Source: Lachnospiraceae bacterium UBA7225 | GTDB taxonomy: Bacteria > Bacillota > Clostridia > Lachnospirales > Lachnospiraceae | Direction of reading: 5' to 3' | NCBI GenBank assembly: GCA_002473385.1 | Contig: DKTR01000041.1 | Coordinates: forward strand, 33,265-54,032 | Length of the DNA: 20,768 nucleotides | Part shown: in pieces, positions 1 to 7,455 of the stretch | Layout: each line of letters begins with the position of its first letter | Position numbering within the stretch: the stretch's first letter is position 1 | Translations under genes and position numbers: made by a program | The notes under the pieces: generated by a model | Database searches by the model: none | What the model was told of the DNA's origin: nothing | Seen by the model: the letters and a program-made list of their open reading frames with translations, nothing else

Positions 1-831
1 GACCAGATCTGCAAGCAGGATTACAGCGATTTCTTAAAATTCCACAAGGAAAAGGGCGCGGAGTTCAGTGTAGCAGTTATGGAGGTTCCGTGGGAAGAGG
101 CACCGCGTTTTGGTCTGATGGTTGCAGATGAAAATGACAGGATCACAGAGTTCCAGGAAAAACCGAAGAACCCGAAATCCAACCTGGCTTCTATGGGTAT
201 CTATATCTTCAACTGGGATATTCTGAAAAAGTATCTGACAGAGGATGAGGCGGATCCGAATTCCGAAAACGACTTTGGAAATAACATTATTCCGAATCTC
301 CTGCGTGATAACCGCAAGATGTATGCTTATCATTTCAGCGGCTACTGGAAGGATGTCGGAACGATTTCCTCTCTCTGGGAAGCGAACATGGAGGTGCTCG
401 ATCCGGAGCACAGCGGTATCAACCTGTTCGATGACAACTGGAAGATCTACAGCCGCAATAGTGGTATGACAGGTCATAAGATCAGCAGTGACGCAGTGGT
501 GGAAAATTCCATGATCACAGACGGCTGCCGTGTGAAAGGCAATGTAAAGCATTCTATTTTGTTTGCAGGTGTGCAGGTGGAAAAGGGCGCAGTGGTAGAG
601 GATGCAGTTGTTATGGGCGGTACCGTGATTAAATCCGGTGCGGTTGTAAAACACTGTATCATTGCAGAAAACGTAACAATCGGAGAAAATGCGGTTGTCG
701 GAGCAATGCCGGAGGGCGATTCTGCCGGAGTTGCAACAGTTGGCGCAGGCATTAAGATCGGCAATAATGCAAAGATCGGTCCGAACGCTATGGTAAATAA
801 AAACGTAGAGGATGGTGAAGAACAATGTTAA
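1..831 (+). CDS. glgC: Glucose-1-phosphate adenylyltransferase, catalytic subunit (5' end cut by window)
   Basis: This is the C-terminal 276 residues of ADP-glucose pyrophosphorylase. The enzyme makes ADP-glucose from ATP and glucose-1-phosphate for glycogen synthesis in the cytosol. The reading frame is open from base 1, so the N-terminal third with the GGxGTRL nucleotide loop lies outside the window. Visible family motifs are EVPWEEAPRFG, the sugar-phosphate-binding segment FQEKP, SMGIYIFN and YWKDVGTISSLWEAN. The last ~110 residues show the hydrophobic hexapeptide repeats of a left-handed beta-helix (for example VVENSMI, VKHSILF, VVKHCII), the usual C-terminal and allosteric domain. The stop codon overlaps the start of glgD by 7 bases, so the two are translationally coupled and probably form a GlgC-GlgD complex. 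The identification is secure; only the start is missing. Confidence 0.97.
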   Translation, partial: DQICKQDYSDFLKFHKEKGAEFSVAVMEVPWEEAPRFGLMVADENDRITEFQEKPKNPKSNLASMGIYIFNWDILKKYLTEDEADPNSENDFGNNIIPNLLRDNRKMYAYHFSGYWKDVGTISSLWEANMEVLDPEHSGINLFDDNWKIYSRNSGMTGHKISSDAVVENSMITDGCRVKGNVKHSILFAGVQVEKGAVVEDAVVMGGTVIKSGAVVKHCIIAENVTIGENAVVGAMPEGDSAGVATVGAGIKIGNNAKIGPNAMVNKNVEDGEEQC

Positions 832-1961
832 ATTCAAATAAGAGAGCATTGGGTGTTATTTTCCCAAACAGTTATGACGCGCTGGTTCCCGAACTTGTGA
901 ATGTGCGTCTGATGGCTTCCATCCCCTTCGCAAGCCGTTACCGCTTGATTGACTTTGTGCTTTCGAGCATGTCAAATTGTGATATTGACAATATTTCCAT
1001 CATGGTAAACAACAATTATCACTCTCTGATGGATCATCTCGGCTCCGGCCGTGAGTGGGATCTGGTGCGCAAAAATGGCGGTCTGCATATCTTTCCGCCG
1101 TTTGCAGAGAAGGAATCCAAGCCGTTCATCGGACGTGTCGGCGCGCTGGCAAGCATTCTGGATTTTCTGCGACAGCAGAAGGAGAAATATGTGGTGATGT
1201 CCGATGCGCATATTGCAGTAAACTTTGATTTCAATGCGATGATTGATGCGCATATTGCAAGCGGTGCGGACGTTACGGTTGCATACAATGAACAGGAACT
1301 GCCGGAGTACATTAAGAAATCCAACGATAAAGGATTTTATTACACCCTCTCTATAGACAACGGCAGAGTAACTAAGATGTATATCAATTCAAGAGAGACG
1401 GGCATCCAGAATTTTGGTATGAATATTTATGTGGTTGACCGTGAGCTGCTCATCGATTTGGTAAATACAGCATTTGTGCGTGGACAGGAGTTTTTTGAGA
1501 GAGATATTCTGGCTCCGCAGCTTGCAAGGTTAAATGTGCAGGCTTACAAATATGAGGGCTATCTTGCGCGCATCAGCGGCATGAAGAGCTATTTTGATGA
1601 AAATATGAAGCTTCTGGACGATTACAATCTCGACGGTCTGTTCAGCGGTGCGCCGATCTATACCAAGATCCGCGACGATAACCCGACCAGATACATCAAC
1701 GGCGCAAAGGCTTCCAATGTCATGGTAGCTGACGGCTGCGTTATTGAGGGCGAAATCGAGAACAGTATTCTGTTCCGTGGCGTGAAAGTAGCAAAGGGTG
1801 CAAAGGTAAAGAACTGTATTCTGATGCAGGATACCGTGATCGAAGCAGGCGTTAATATTGAATATCTCATCACGGATAAGAGTGTTACCATTACCGCAGG
1901 CAAAGAAATGAAGGGAACCGATACTTTCCCGTTCTATATTGCAAAGCATCATACGGTATAA
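825..1961 (+). CDS. glgD: GlgD, non-catalytic ADP-glucose pyrophosphorylase paralogue
   Basis: A 378-residue nucleotidyltransferase-fold protein. In Firmicutes GlgD pairs with GlgC and modulates its activity. The N-terminus keeps the fold motif SRYRLIDFVLSSMSN (like YRIIDFPLSN in GlgC). However, the segment that should hold the GGxGTRL phosphate-binding loop reads GVIFPNSYDALVPELVNVR, so the catalytic loop is absent. This supports a regulatory rather than catalytic role. The C-terminal ~100 residues carry beta-helix hexapeptide repeats (VMVADGCVIEGEIENSILFRG). The ATG at 825 lies inside the last codons of glgC and has only a weak GAGGATGG-like ribosome binding site, consistent with coupling. 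A strong terminator lies 80 bases after the stop, ending the glg operon. Known: GlgD stimulates GlgC in several Firmicutes. Inferred: the same here. Confidence 0.96.
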   Translation: MLNSNKRALGVIFPNSYDALVPELVNVRLMASIPFASRYRLIDFVLSSMSNCDIDNISIMVNNNYHSLMDHLGSGREWDLVRKNGGLHIFPPFAEKESKPFIGRVGALASILDFLRQQKEKYVVMSDAHIAVNFDFNAMIDAHIASGADVTVAYNEQELPEYIKKSNDKGFYYTLSIDNGRVTKMYINSRETGIQNFGMNIYVVDRELLIDLVNTAFVRGQEFFERDILAPQLARLNVQAYKYEGYLARISGMKSYFDENMKLLDDYNLDGLFSGAPIYTKIRDDNPTRYINGAKASNVMVADGCVIEGEIENSILFRGVKVAKGAKVKNCILMQDTVIEAGVNIEYLITDKSVTITAGKEMKGTDTFPFYIAKHHTV

Positions 1962-2042
1962 GGGTATTACAGAGCGTCTGCCGGGAAAGCATCACCGCAC
2001 AGTACGTTTTGCAGCTGTATATTGTCGCAGAACATAAAATTA

Positions 2043-2074
2043 CCGCCGGAGTGTCAGGCTCCGGCGGATTTTTT
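2043..2074 (+). terminator. Rho-independent terminator of the glg operon
   Basis: A perfect 9-bp stem (CCGCCGGAG at 2043-2051, CTCCGGCGG at 2059-2067) with a 7-base loop is followed directly by ATTTTTT. It is GC-rich with a T tract on the plus strand, so it terminates transcription coming from glgD. Confidence 0.93.
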
Positions 2075-2284
2075 GTTGCCATGCATATGAGAAAAAGGTC
2101 CGGTGGACCTTTGATCATCTCTTAGCCGGAATGTAAATGTATGGACAGCAGGAGGGCTGTACGGAAGTGCAAAGGCAGTGCCGGCGTTATGGACTGGATT
2201 ATATTCTGATTGACGGGGCAGAGTGGGAAGACTGCCTTGCACAATTACAGTTCGAAAGATAGCCTGTCGTAAGCAGCATATAAC

Positions 2285-2313
2285 TGGACAAAAATGCAGG
2301 AATTTAGTAAAAT
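2285..2313 (+). promoter_or_regulatory. Sigma-A type promoter for the kinase-like gene (and probably hisA)
   Basis: TGGACA at 2285-2290 and TAAAAT at 2308-2313 each match consensus at five of six positions and are separated by exactly 17 bases. The start codon follows 35 bases downstream of the -10 box, after an AAGGAGG ribosome binding site. Confidence 0.75.
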
Positions 2314-2348
2314 AATACACAAGAGACTGAAAAGAAGGAGGAGAAGCT

Positions 2349-2885
2349 ATGTCTGAGAAAATAAATGTTAATCAGACAGAATATACGGTCATTAAGCTGC
2401 TGGGGCATGGAAAAGGCGGTTATTCTTATCTGGCAGAGAAGGATGGAAAACAATATGTGCTGAAACAGATTCATCATGAACCGTGCGATTACTATTCTTT
2501 TGACAATAAAATTGAAGCGGAAAGAAATGATTATCAGAGGCTACTGGCGGCGGGGATCCGGATCCCGGAAATGCTGGACATTGACATTGCGAATGAAAGA
2601 ATCGTAAAAGAGTATATTGACGGTCCTGTCATTTATGAGCTTGTCAGAGACGGTGCCATGAAGGATTCCTATATCAGTCAGATGCAGGAGATGGCGAAGA
2701 AGGCACAGCTGGCAGGGCTGAATATCGATTATTTTCCGACAAATTTTATTGTGCAGAATGGGCTGCTCTATTATATTGATTATGAGTGCAACAACTATAT
2801 GGAAGAATGGAGCTTTGAAAACTGGGGAAGGAAATACTGGTCCCGGACGCCGGAATTTTTGGATTATGTAAAGAATCAGACATGA
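2349..2885 (+). CDS. Minimal protein-kinase-like / phosphotransferase-fold protein
   Basis: A 178-residue cytosolic protein with the landmark motifs of a protein-kinase-like fold in the right order. There is a glycine-rich loop GHGKGGYSYL (residues 19-28), a candidate ATP-contacting lysine K39 in YVLKQI, and candidate partner glutamates E56 or E58. The hinge-like segment is VKEYIDG. The catalytic-loop equivalent NIDYFPTNF has D127 and N132 with the D-x4-N spacing of kinases, and IDYE with D144 stands in for DFG. The usual His before the catalytic Asp is replaced, and the protein ends shortly after the DFG equivalent, so most of the C-lobe is missing. This resembles RIO, Bud32 or LPS-kinase-like minimal kinases more than Hanks-type kinases. 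The start is supported by AAGGAGGAGAAGCT directly before the ATG. It lies 84 bases before hisA and is probably cotranscribed with it. The substrate is unknown. Confidence 0.72.
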   Translation: MSEKINVNQTEYTVIKLLGHGKGGYSYLAEKDGKQYVLKQIHHEPCDYYSFDNKIEAERNDYQRLLAAGIRIPEMLDIDIANERIVKEYIDGPVIYELVRDGAMKDSYISQMQEMAKKAQLAGLNIDYFPTNFIVQNGLLYYIDYECNNYMEEWSFENWGRKYWSRTPEFLDYVKNQT

Positions 2886-2969
2886 AAGCAGGAAAAATAA
2901 CCGGTGCAACATGCCCTCACGCTGACGGAACGATGGGCATCAGTATGGAAAGGAAAGTGGGGAAAGAGT

Positions 2970-3749
2970 ATGCGTTTTCGTCCATGTATTGATATTCATA
3001 ACGGAAAGGTAAAGCAGATTGTCGGCGGCTCTCTTTGCGATGAGGGAGACCAGGCAAGGGAGAATTTTGTGTCAGAGGCAGATGCCGCTTTTTACGCGGA
3101 GTTCTACAAAAAGGATGACTTAAGGGGCGGACATATTATTCTGCTGAATCCGGAGACATCACCGTACTATGAGGCAACCAGGAAGCAGGCGCTGCAGGCG
3201 CTGGACGCGTGGCGGGGAGGTCTGCAGGTGGGCGGCGGTATCCGTGACGATAACGCTGCCTTCTGGCTGGAGCACGGGGCGTCGCATGTGATCGTGACCA
3301 GTTTTGTATTTAAAGATGGCAGGCTGCATTATGAAAATCTGGAGAAAATCGTACGCGCAGCGGGAAAGGAGCATCTTGTACTGGATCTGAGCTGCCGTAA
3401 AAAAGACGGAAACTATATGATTGTGACGGATCGCTGGCAGAAATTCACAGACGTGGTGCTTACAGAGCAGGTACTGGATGAGCTGTCCGGATATTGCGAT
3501 GAATTTCTTATTCATGCAGTCGATGCGGAGGGAAAGGCAGATGGAATTGAAGCGGAACTTGCAAGTCTGCTTGGAAACTGGGCGAAAATCCCGGTGACGT
3601 ATGCAGGCGGTGTCGGGAGCTTTGATGATCTGGCAGAGCTTCGCAGCCTGGGGCGCGGAAAAATTGACGTTACTATCGGGAGCGCGCTGGATTTGTTTGG
3701 CGGGAAAATGGGGTACCGGGAAGTCTTGCATTTTATAAATAAGGTTTAA
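2970..3749 (+). CDS. hisA: HisA, eukaryotic-type ProFAR (BBM II) isomerase
   Basis: A 259-residue TIM-barrel enzyme that isomerises the N'-5'-phosphoribosyl-formimino intermediate (ProFAR to PRFAR) in histidine biosynthesis. The sequence is of the form seen in fungi and plants (yeast HIS6 type), not the usual bacterial HisA. It starts RFRPCIDIHNGKVKQIVGG and contains GGLQVGGGI, VLDLSCRKKDG, TDRWQKFTD, CDEFLIHAVDAEGKADGI, IPVTYAGGVGSFDDL and TIGSALDLFGG. Asp8 (CIDIH) and Asp185 (AVDAEG) fit the two catalytic acids. The start at 2970 is preferred because the family begins at MRF and a GGGGA element sits just upstream; an in-frame GTG at 2904 would add 22 unlike residues. No other his gene is nearby. 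The family assignment is firm; that it serves histidine synthesis here is inferred. Confidence 0.93.
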   Translation: MRFRPCIDIHNGKVKQIVGGSLCDEGDQARENFVSEADAAFYAEFYKKDDLRGGHIILLNPETSPYYEATRKQALQALDAWRGGLQVGGGIRDDNAAFWLEHGASHVIVTSFVFKDGRLHYENLEKIVRAAGKEHLVLDLSCRKKDGNYMIVTDRWQKFTDVVLTEQVLDELSGYCDEFLIHAVDAEGKADGIEAELASLLGNWAKIPVTYAGGVGSFDDLAELRSLGRGKIDVTIGSALDLFGGKMGYREVLHFINKV

Positions 3750-3818
3750 CTTTGCGGGAAAATGCCCCTAAACAGTTACAGTTAATTGCTAAAATTTTGT
3801 GAAATACAACAAATATGA

Positions 3819-3847
3819 TTGAAAAATCAGACAAATTATGGTATCCT
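3819..3847 (+). promoter_or_regulatory. Candidate sigma-A promoter of hpf
   Basis: TTGAAA at 3819-3824 and TATCCT at 3842-3847 are separated by 17 bases, each matching consensus at four positions. A second -10-like TAAAAT lies at 3848-3853. No clear terminator is seen between hisA and this point, so read-through from hisA is also possible. In other Firmicutes hpf is often under stress or stationary-phase control; no alternative sigma-factor box is recognisable here. Confidence 0.45.
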
Positions 3848-3924
3848 TAAAATATGACGAAAGCAGGAAAACTTATCATCATAACTGCATTCGGCAGGAA
3901 AATCGACGGAAAAGGAGTGATTGT

Positions 3925-4455
3925 ATGAGATTTACTATCAGCGGAAAAAACATCGAAATCACAGAGGGGCTTAGAACGACCGTTATAGACAAGCTTGGCA
4001 AGCTGGAGAGATATTTTACTCCTGACACGGAAATTATCGTTACCATGAGTGTCGAAAAAGAAAGACAGAAAATTGAAGTTACGATTCCGGTAAAGGGTAA
4101 TATTATCCGGTCCGAACAGGTGAGCAATGATATGTACGTATCGATTGATCTGGTAGAAGAGGTAATTGAACGGCAGCTCCGCAAATATAAAAACAAATTG
4201 ATTGCAAAGCACCAGGAGGGCAGCAATTTCCGGCGTGAATTTATCGAAAAAGAGGAGACGGTCGAGCCGGAAGAAGTAAAAATTATCCGTACCAAGCATT
4301 TTGGCATCAAGCCAATGTATCCGGAGGATGCCTGCATCCAGATGGAACTGCTCGGACATAATTTCTTCGTATTCTGCAATGCCGAGACTGAGGAAGTAAA
4401 TGTCGTATACAAACGCAAGGGTAATACCTACGGTCTGATTGAACCGGAGTTCTAG
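3925..4455 (+). CDS. hpf: Ribosome hibernation-promoting factor, long form
   Basis: A 176-residue protein that binds the small ribosomal subunit and drives formation of inactive 100S dimers in non-growing cells. The N-terminal domain (about 1-100) has the S30AE/YfiA pattern: MRFTISGKNIEITEGLR, then LGKLERYF and VEKERQKIEVTIP. A linker is followed by the C-terminal dimerisation domain (about 118-176) with IRTKHFGIKPMYPEDACIQM, LGHNFFVFCNAET and VVYKRKGNTYGLIEPEF. This makes it the long form that dimerises ribosomes without RMF. The start is set by AAAAGGAGTGATTGT immediately upstream; an upstream in-frame ATG at 3838 would add 29 residues unlike the family and overlap the promoter. It is followed by its own terminator and then secA, an order also found in B. 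subtilis (yvyD-secA-prfB). Confidence 0.97.
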   Translation: MRFTISGKNIEITEGLRTTVIDKLGKLERYFTPDTEIIVTMSVEKERQKIEVTIPVKGNIIRSEQVSNDMYVSIDLVEEVIERQLRKYKNKLIAKHQEGSNFRREFIEKEETVEPEEVKIIRTKHFGIKPMYPEDACIQMELLGHNFFVFCNAETEEVNVVYKRKGNTYGLIEPEF

Positions 4456-4489
4456 CTTTGATTGATGAAACATACCAGTGTTGACAGTG

Positions 4490-4526
4490 CCCGCATATCC
4501 GCATGGATATGCGGGTGTTATTATTG
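4490..4526 (+). terminator. Terminator after hpf
   Basis: A perfect 11-bp stem CCCGCATATCC (4490-4500) and GGATATGCGGG (4505-4515) with a GCAT tetraloop is followed by the T-rich run TGTTATTATTG. It separates the hpf transcript from secA. Confidence 0.88.
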
Positions 4527-4574
4527 TATTTATTACAAAAACAGCATTTATATTTTCATTTCATAAAAAATTTA

Positions 4575-4603
4575 TTGTGTAAACGCCGCAAAGGTGATAG
4601 AAT
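4575..4603 (+). promoter_or_regulatory. Sigma-A promoter of secA
   Basis: TTGTGT at 4575-4580 and TAGAAT at 4598-4603 are separated by exactly 17 bases. This lies in the AT-rich stretch between the hpf terminator and secA, about 60 bases before the start codon. It is the last strong promoter seen before a long run of genes without a clear terminator. Confidence 0.75.
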
Positions 4604-4666
4604 AATCGGTAGTGTATTTAAAAATAAACAGATGCATCTTATCTGTAGAATACAGGAGTATTAAGA

Positions 4667-7234
4667 ATGAGTGTTTTTACAAAGCTATTTGGAACCCACA
4701 GTGAGCATGAGCTGAAGCGGATTAAGCCGCTGGTTGATAAGGTAGAGTCGCTGCGCGGGACGATGCAGGCGCTGTCGGATGAACAGCTCCGTGCGAAAAC
4801 CGATGAGTATAAAAAGCGTCTGGCAGAGGGCGAGACGCTGGACGATCTGCTCCCGGAGGCATTTGCGACGGTGCGCGAGGCGGCAAAGCGTGCGATCGGT
4901 CTTGAGCCGTATCGTGTCCAGATCATTGGCGGCATCATTCTGCACCAGGGGCGTATCGCCGAGATGAGAACCGGTGAAGGTAAGACGCTGGTATCCACAC
5001 TTCCGGCATATTTAAACGCACTGGAGGGGAAAGGCGTACACATCGTTACTGTCAACGATTATCTGGCGCACCGTGATGCGGAGTGGATGGGTAAGGTACA
5101 TGAGTTTCTCGGTCTGACGGTCGGCTGTGTTTTAAATGACATGGACAACGACGAGCGCCGCCGGATGTACAATTGTGACATCACGTATATTACAAATAAT
5201 GAGCTTGGTTTTGATTACCTGCGCGACAACATGGTCATTTACAAGGAGCAGCTCGTGCAGAGAGGACTGCATTATGCCATTATCGACGAGGTTGACTCTG
5301 TTCTGATCGACGAGGCGCGTACCCCGCTGATTATTTCCGGACAGAGTGGCAAATCTACGAAGCTCTACGAAGTAGCAGACATTCTTGCGCGCCAGCTTCA
5401 GCGGGGCGAGGCGAGCGGCGAGGTGACGAAAATGTCGGCGATCATGGGTGAGGAGATCACGGAGACCGGCGACTTTATTGTCAATGAAAAAGATAAGATT
5501 GTTACTCTTACGCAGCAGGGTGTGGAAAAGGTAGAGAAATTCTTCCAGATTGAAAACTTCTCCGATGCGGAAAACCTGGAGATACAGCACAATGTCGATC
5601 TGGCGCTGCGCGCGAATTATCTGATGTTCCGGGATCAGGATTATGTGGTAAAGGATGATCAGGTTATGATCGTCGATGAATTTACCGGACGTATCATGCC
5701 GGGACGCCGGTATTCAGACGGACTGCATCAGGCGATTGAGGCAAAGGAGCATGTGAAGGTAAAACGCGAGAGCAAGACGCTCGCTACCATTACTTTCCAG
5801 AATTTCTTCAATAAATACGACAAGAAAGCGGGTATGACCGGTACCGCCCTCACCGAGGAAAAGGAGTTCCGCGATATCTACGGAATGGACGTTATCGAGA
5901 TTCCGACCAACAAGCCGGTGGCTCGTGTAGATCTGGATGATGCTGTGTACATGACAAAGAAAGAGAAATATAACGCGGTAGTAAATGCCATCGAGGAAGC
6001 ACATAAAAAGGGACAGCCGGTACTGGTTGGTACTATCACGATCGATATTTCCGAGCTTCTCTCCGGGATGCTGAAAAAACGCGGTATTCCGCATAAGGTT
6101 CTGAATGCAAAGTTCCACGAGCTGGAGGCGGAGATCGTTGCCGATGCGGGTGTACACGGCGCTGTTACCATCGCCACCAATATGGCTGGCCGTGGTACGG
6201 ATATCAAGCTGGATGATGTGTCCAGGGAGCTTGGCGGTTTGAAAATTATTGGTACAGAGCGCCACGAGTCGCGCCGTATCGACAATCAGCTCCGCGGACG
6301 TTCCGGACGTCAGGGCGATCCTGGGGAATCCAGATTCTATATTTCCCTGGAAGACGATCTGATGCGTCTGTTCGGTTCCGAACGTCTGATGGGTGTGTTC
6401 CGTTCGCTTGGCGTGGAGGAAAATGAGCAGATCGAGCACAAGATGCTGTCCTCTTCCATTGAGAAGGCGCAGGAGAAGATCGAGGGCAATAACTACGGCA
6501 TCCGAAAAAATCTGCTGGAGTACGACCAGGTAAACAACGAGCAGCGTGAGATTATTTATGCGGAGAGACGCCGTGTGCTGGACGGTGAAAACATGCGCGA
6601 TGCGATCACAAAGATGATTAAGGATGTGATCGGACGCACAGTTGATATGGTGATCGGGGATCACCAGGACAACTCTGAGTGGGATTTAAATGAACTGAAT
6701 TCTGTACTTCTTCCGACTATTCCGTTAAAGCCGCTGACGGTTGAGAATGTCGCAAAGATGAACAAGAAGGAACTGAAGGAGACGCTTATCGAGCAGGCGC
6801 TTGCGCTCTATGCCGAGAAGGAAAAAATGTTCCCGTCGCCGGAAGAGATGCGGGAGCTGGAGCGCGTCATTATTCTGAAGGTGATTGACCGGAAGTGGAT
6901 GGATCACATTGACGATATGGATCAGCTTCGTCAGGGTATCGGTCTGCAGGCATACGGACAGAAGGATCCGCTGGTGGAATATAAGATGAGCGGCTTTGAG
7001 ATGTTTGACGAGATGACAGCAAACATTCAGCTTGACACGCTGCGGCTTCTGTTCCACGTCCGCGTAGAGGAAAAGGTGGAGCGTGAGGAGGTTGCAAAAG
7101 TGACCGGAACCAACAAGGATGATACGCTTGCAAGAGCGCCGCAGAAGCGTGCTGCCGAAAAGGTATATCCGAATGATCCATGCCCGTGCGGAAGCGGCAA
7201 GAAGTATAAACAGTGCTGCGGACGTAAAAAATAA
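4667..7234 (+). CDS. secA: Preprotein translocase ATPase SecA
   Basis: An 855-residue motor ATPase that pushes unfolded preproteins through SecYEG; it is cytosolic and membrane-associated. The Walker A region is RTGEGKT (GEGKT at 103-107) and the Walker B/DEAD box is DEVD at 207-210, followed by SVLIDEARTPL. Further signatures are YDKKAGMTGTALTEEKEF, TNMAGRGTDIKL and QLRGRSGRQGDPG from the second helicase domain, then the scaffold and wing region (MDHIDDMDQLRQGIGLQAYGQ). The C-terminus is a complete SEC-C zinc motif with C839, C841, C850 and C851, which binds SecB or phospholipid in other bacteria. The length is typical of the housekeeping SecA. The start follows an AGGAG box by 8 bases. The order hpf-secA-prfB is conserved synteny. 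Confidence 0.99.
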   Translation: MSVFTKLFGTHSEHELKRIKPLVDKVESLRGTMQALSDEQLRAKTDEYKKRLAEGETLDDLLPEAFATVREAAKRAIGLEPYRVQIIGGIILHQGRIAEMRTGEGKTLVSTLPAYLNALEGKGVHIVTVNDYLAHRDAEWMGKVHEFLGLTVGCVLNDMDNDERRRMYNCDITYITNNELGFDYLRDNMVIYKEQLVQRGLHYAIIDEVDSVLIDEARTPLIISGQSGKSTKLYEVADILARQLQRGEASGEVTKMSAIMGEEITETGDFIVNEKDKIVTLTQQGVEKVEKFFQIENFSDAENLEIQHNVDLALRANYLMFRDQDYVVKDDQVMIVDEFTGRIMPGRRYSDGLHQAIEAKEHVKVKRESKTLATITFQNFFNKYDKKAGMTGTALTEEKEFRDIYGMDVIEIPTNKPVARVDLDDAVYMTKKEKYNAVVNAIEEAHKKGQPVLVGTITIDISELLSGMLKKRGIPHKVLNAKFHELEAEIVADAGVHGAVTIATNMAGRGTDIKLDDVSRELGGLKIIGTERHESRRIDNQLRGRSGRQGDPGESRFYISLEDDLMRLFGSERLMGVFRSLGVEENEQIEHKMLSSSIEKAQEKIEGNNYGIRKNLLEYDQVNNEQREIIYAERRRVLDGENMRDAITKMIKDVIGRTVDMVIGDHQDNSEWDLNELNSVLLPTIPLKPLTVENVAKMNKKELKETLIEQALALYAEKEKMFPSPEEMRELERVIILKVIDRKWMDHIDDMDQLRQGIGLQAYGQKDPLVEYKMSGFEMFDEMTANIQLDTLRLLFHVRVEEKVEREEVAKVTGTNKDDTLARAPQKRAAEKVYPNDPCPCGSGKKYKQCCGRKK

Positions 7235-7265
7235 ATAAATGCGGTCATAAAGATTAAGGAAAGAT

Positions 7266-7358
7266 ATGAAGCCAGGTATCTTCGCAGGTATTCCCCCGGA
7301 AAGCTATGGGAAGTACAGCGGGATCCTGGCGCTTCTTTTCAAAGCAGATGTATTGTGA
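7266..7358 (+). CDS. Possible 30-residue small protein or leader peptide
   Basis: An ATG at 7266 is preceded by AAGGAAAGAT, a plausible ribosome binding site, and opens a 30-codon frame ending in TGA at 7356-7358. The peptide begins MKPGIFAGIPPESYG and ends in a hydrophobic stretch around SGILALLF. It is not recognised. The frame lies between secA and prfB in what looks like a structured leader, so it could be a leader peptide, a stand-alone micropeptide or chance. Only the start-site context and position support it. Confidence 0.25.
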   Translation: MKPGIFAGIPPESYGKYSGILALLFKADVL

Positions 7359-7361
7359 AGG

Positions 7362-7424
7362 AAAGCCCGCAGAACACTGCGTGCGATGCGGCACTACCGT
7401 GTCACTGCATGGAGACTGGGCTTT
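7362..7424 (+). promoter_or_regulatory. Possible stem-loop leader upstream of prfB
   Basis: AAAGCCC (7362-7368) and GGGCTTT (7418-7424) can close a 49-base loop. That loop contains smaller self-complementary pieces such as GCAG...CTGC and GTGC...GCAC. The closing arm is followed by TAATGAAAATTT rather than a clean T tract, so it is at best a weak attenuator. It lies 31 bases before the prfB start. Confidence 0.25.
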
Positions 7425-7455
7425 TAATGAAAATTTATAGAAAGAAGGTGACAGT

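Larger units (their letters stand above)
1962..2348 (+). other. Intergenic region between glgD and the kinase-like gene
   Basis: This 387-base gap holds the glg terminator (2043-2074), a short hairpin with arms AAAGGTCC and GGACCTTT at 2094-2101 and 2105-2112, and the promoter and ribosome binding site of the next gene. A 41-codon frame at 2137-2262 opens with ATG immediately after an in-frame TAA. It has no convincing ribosome binding site, and its residues (for example GLDYILIDGAEWEDCL) look protein-like but are not recognised. It may be a decayed gene end or chance. Confidence 0.5.
7235..7455 (+). other. Gap between secA and prfB with possible small ORF and foldable leader
   Basis: A 221-base stretch without a recognised gene. 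It contains a 30-codon ORF (7266-7358) and, overlapping its stop by GTGA, a second 37-codon frame (7355-7468) that runs 13 bases into prfB. The arms GAAGCCAGG (7269-7277) and CCTGGCGCTTC nearby could pair, and AAAGCCC (7362-7368) matches GGGCTTT (7418-7424). It does not match a T-box or any riboswitch known to me. No clear terminator follows secA. Confidence 0.4.

Noticed and set aside
34..849. 271-residue minus-strand frame over glgC
   Set aside because: Antisense of a clear glgC beta-helix region; repetitive His/Cys-rich composition and no motif.
2904..2969. N-terminal extension of hisA from a GTG start
   Set aside because: The 22 extra residues are unlike the family, which begins at MRF, and a better-placed ATG with a purine-rich upstream element lies at 2970.
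3838..3924. N-terminal extension of hpf
   Set aside because: It would overlap the -10 region of the promoter and add residues not found in HPF; AAAAGGAGTG marks 3925 as the start.
5714..6664. 316-residue minus-strand frame inside secA
   Set aside because: Complement shadow of conserved secA helicase motifs; no recognisable domain or ribosome binding site.
7235..7455. T-box, SRP RNA or known riboswitch upstream of prfB
   Set aside because: No T-box GGGTGG-type sequence, no SRP helix 8 consensus (CCGGAAGG...AGCAGCC) and no clean terminator; only unspecific pairing is visible.
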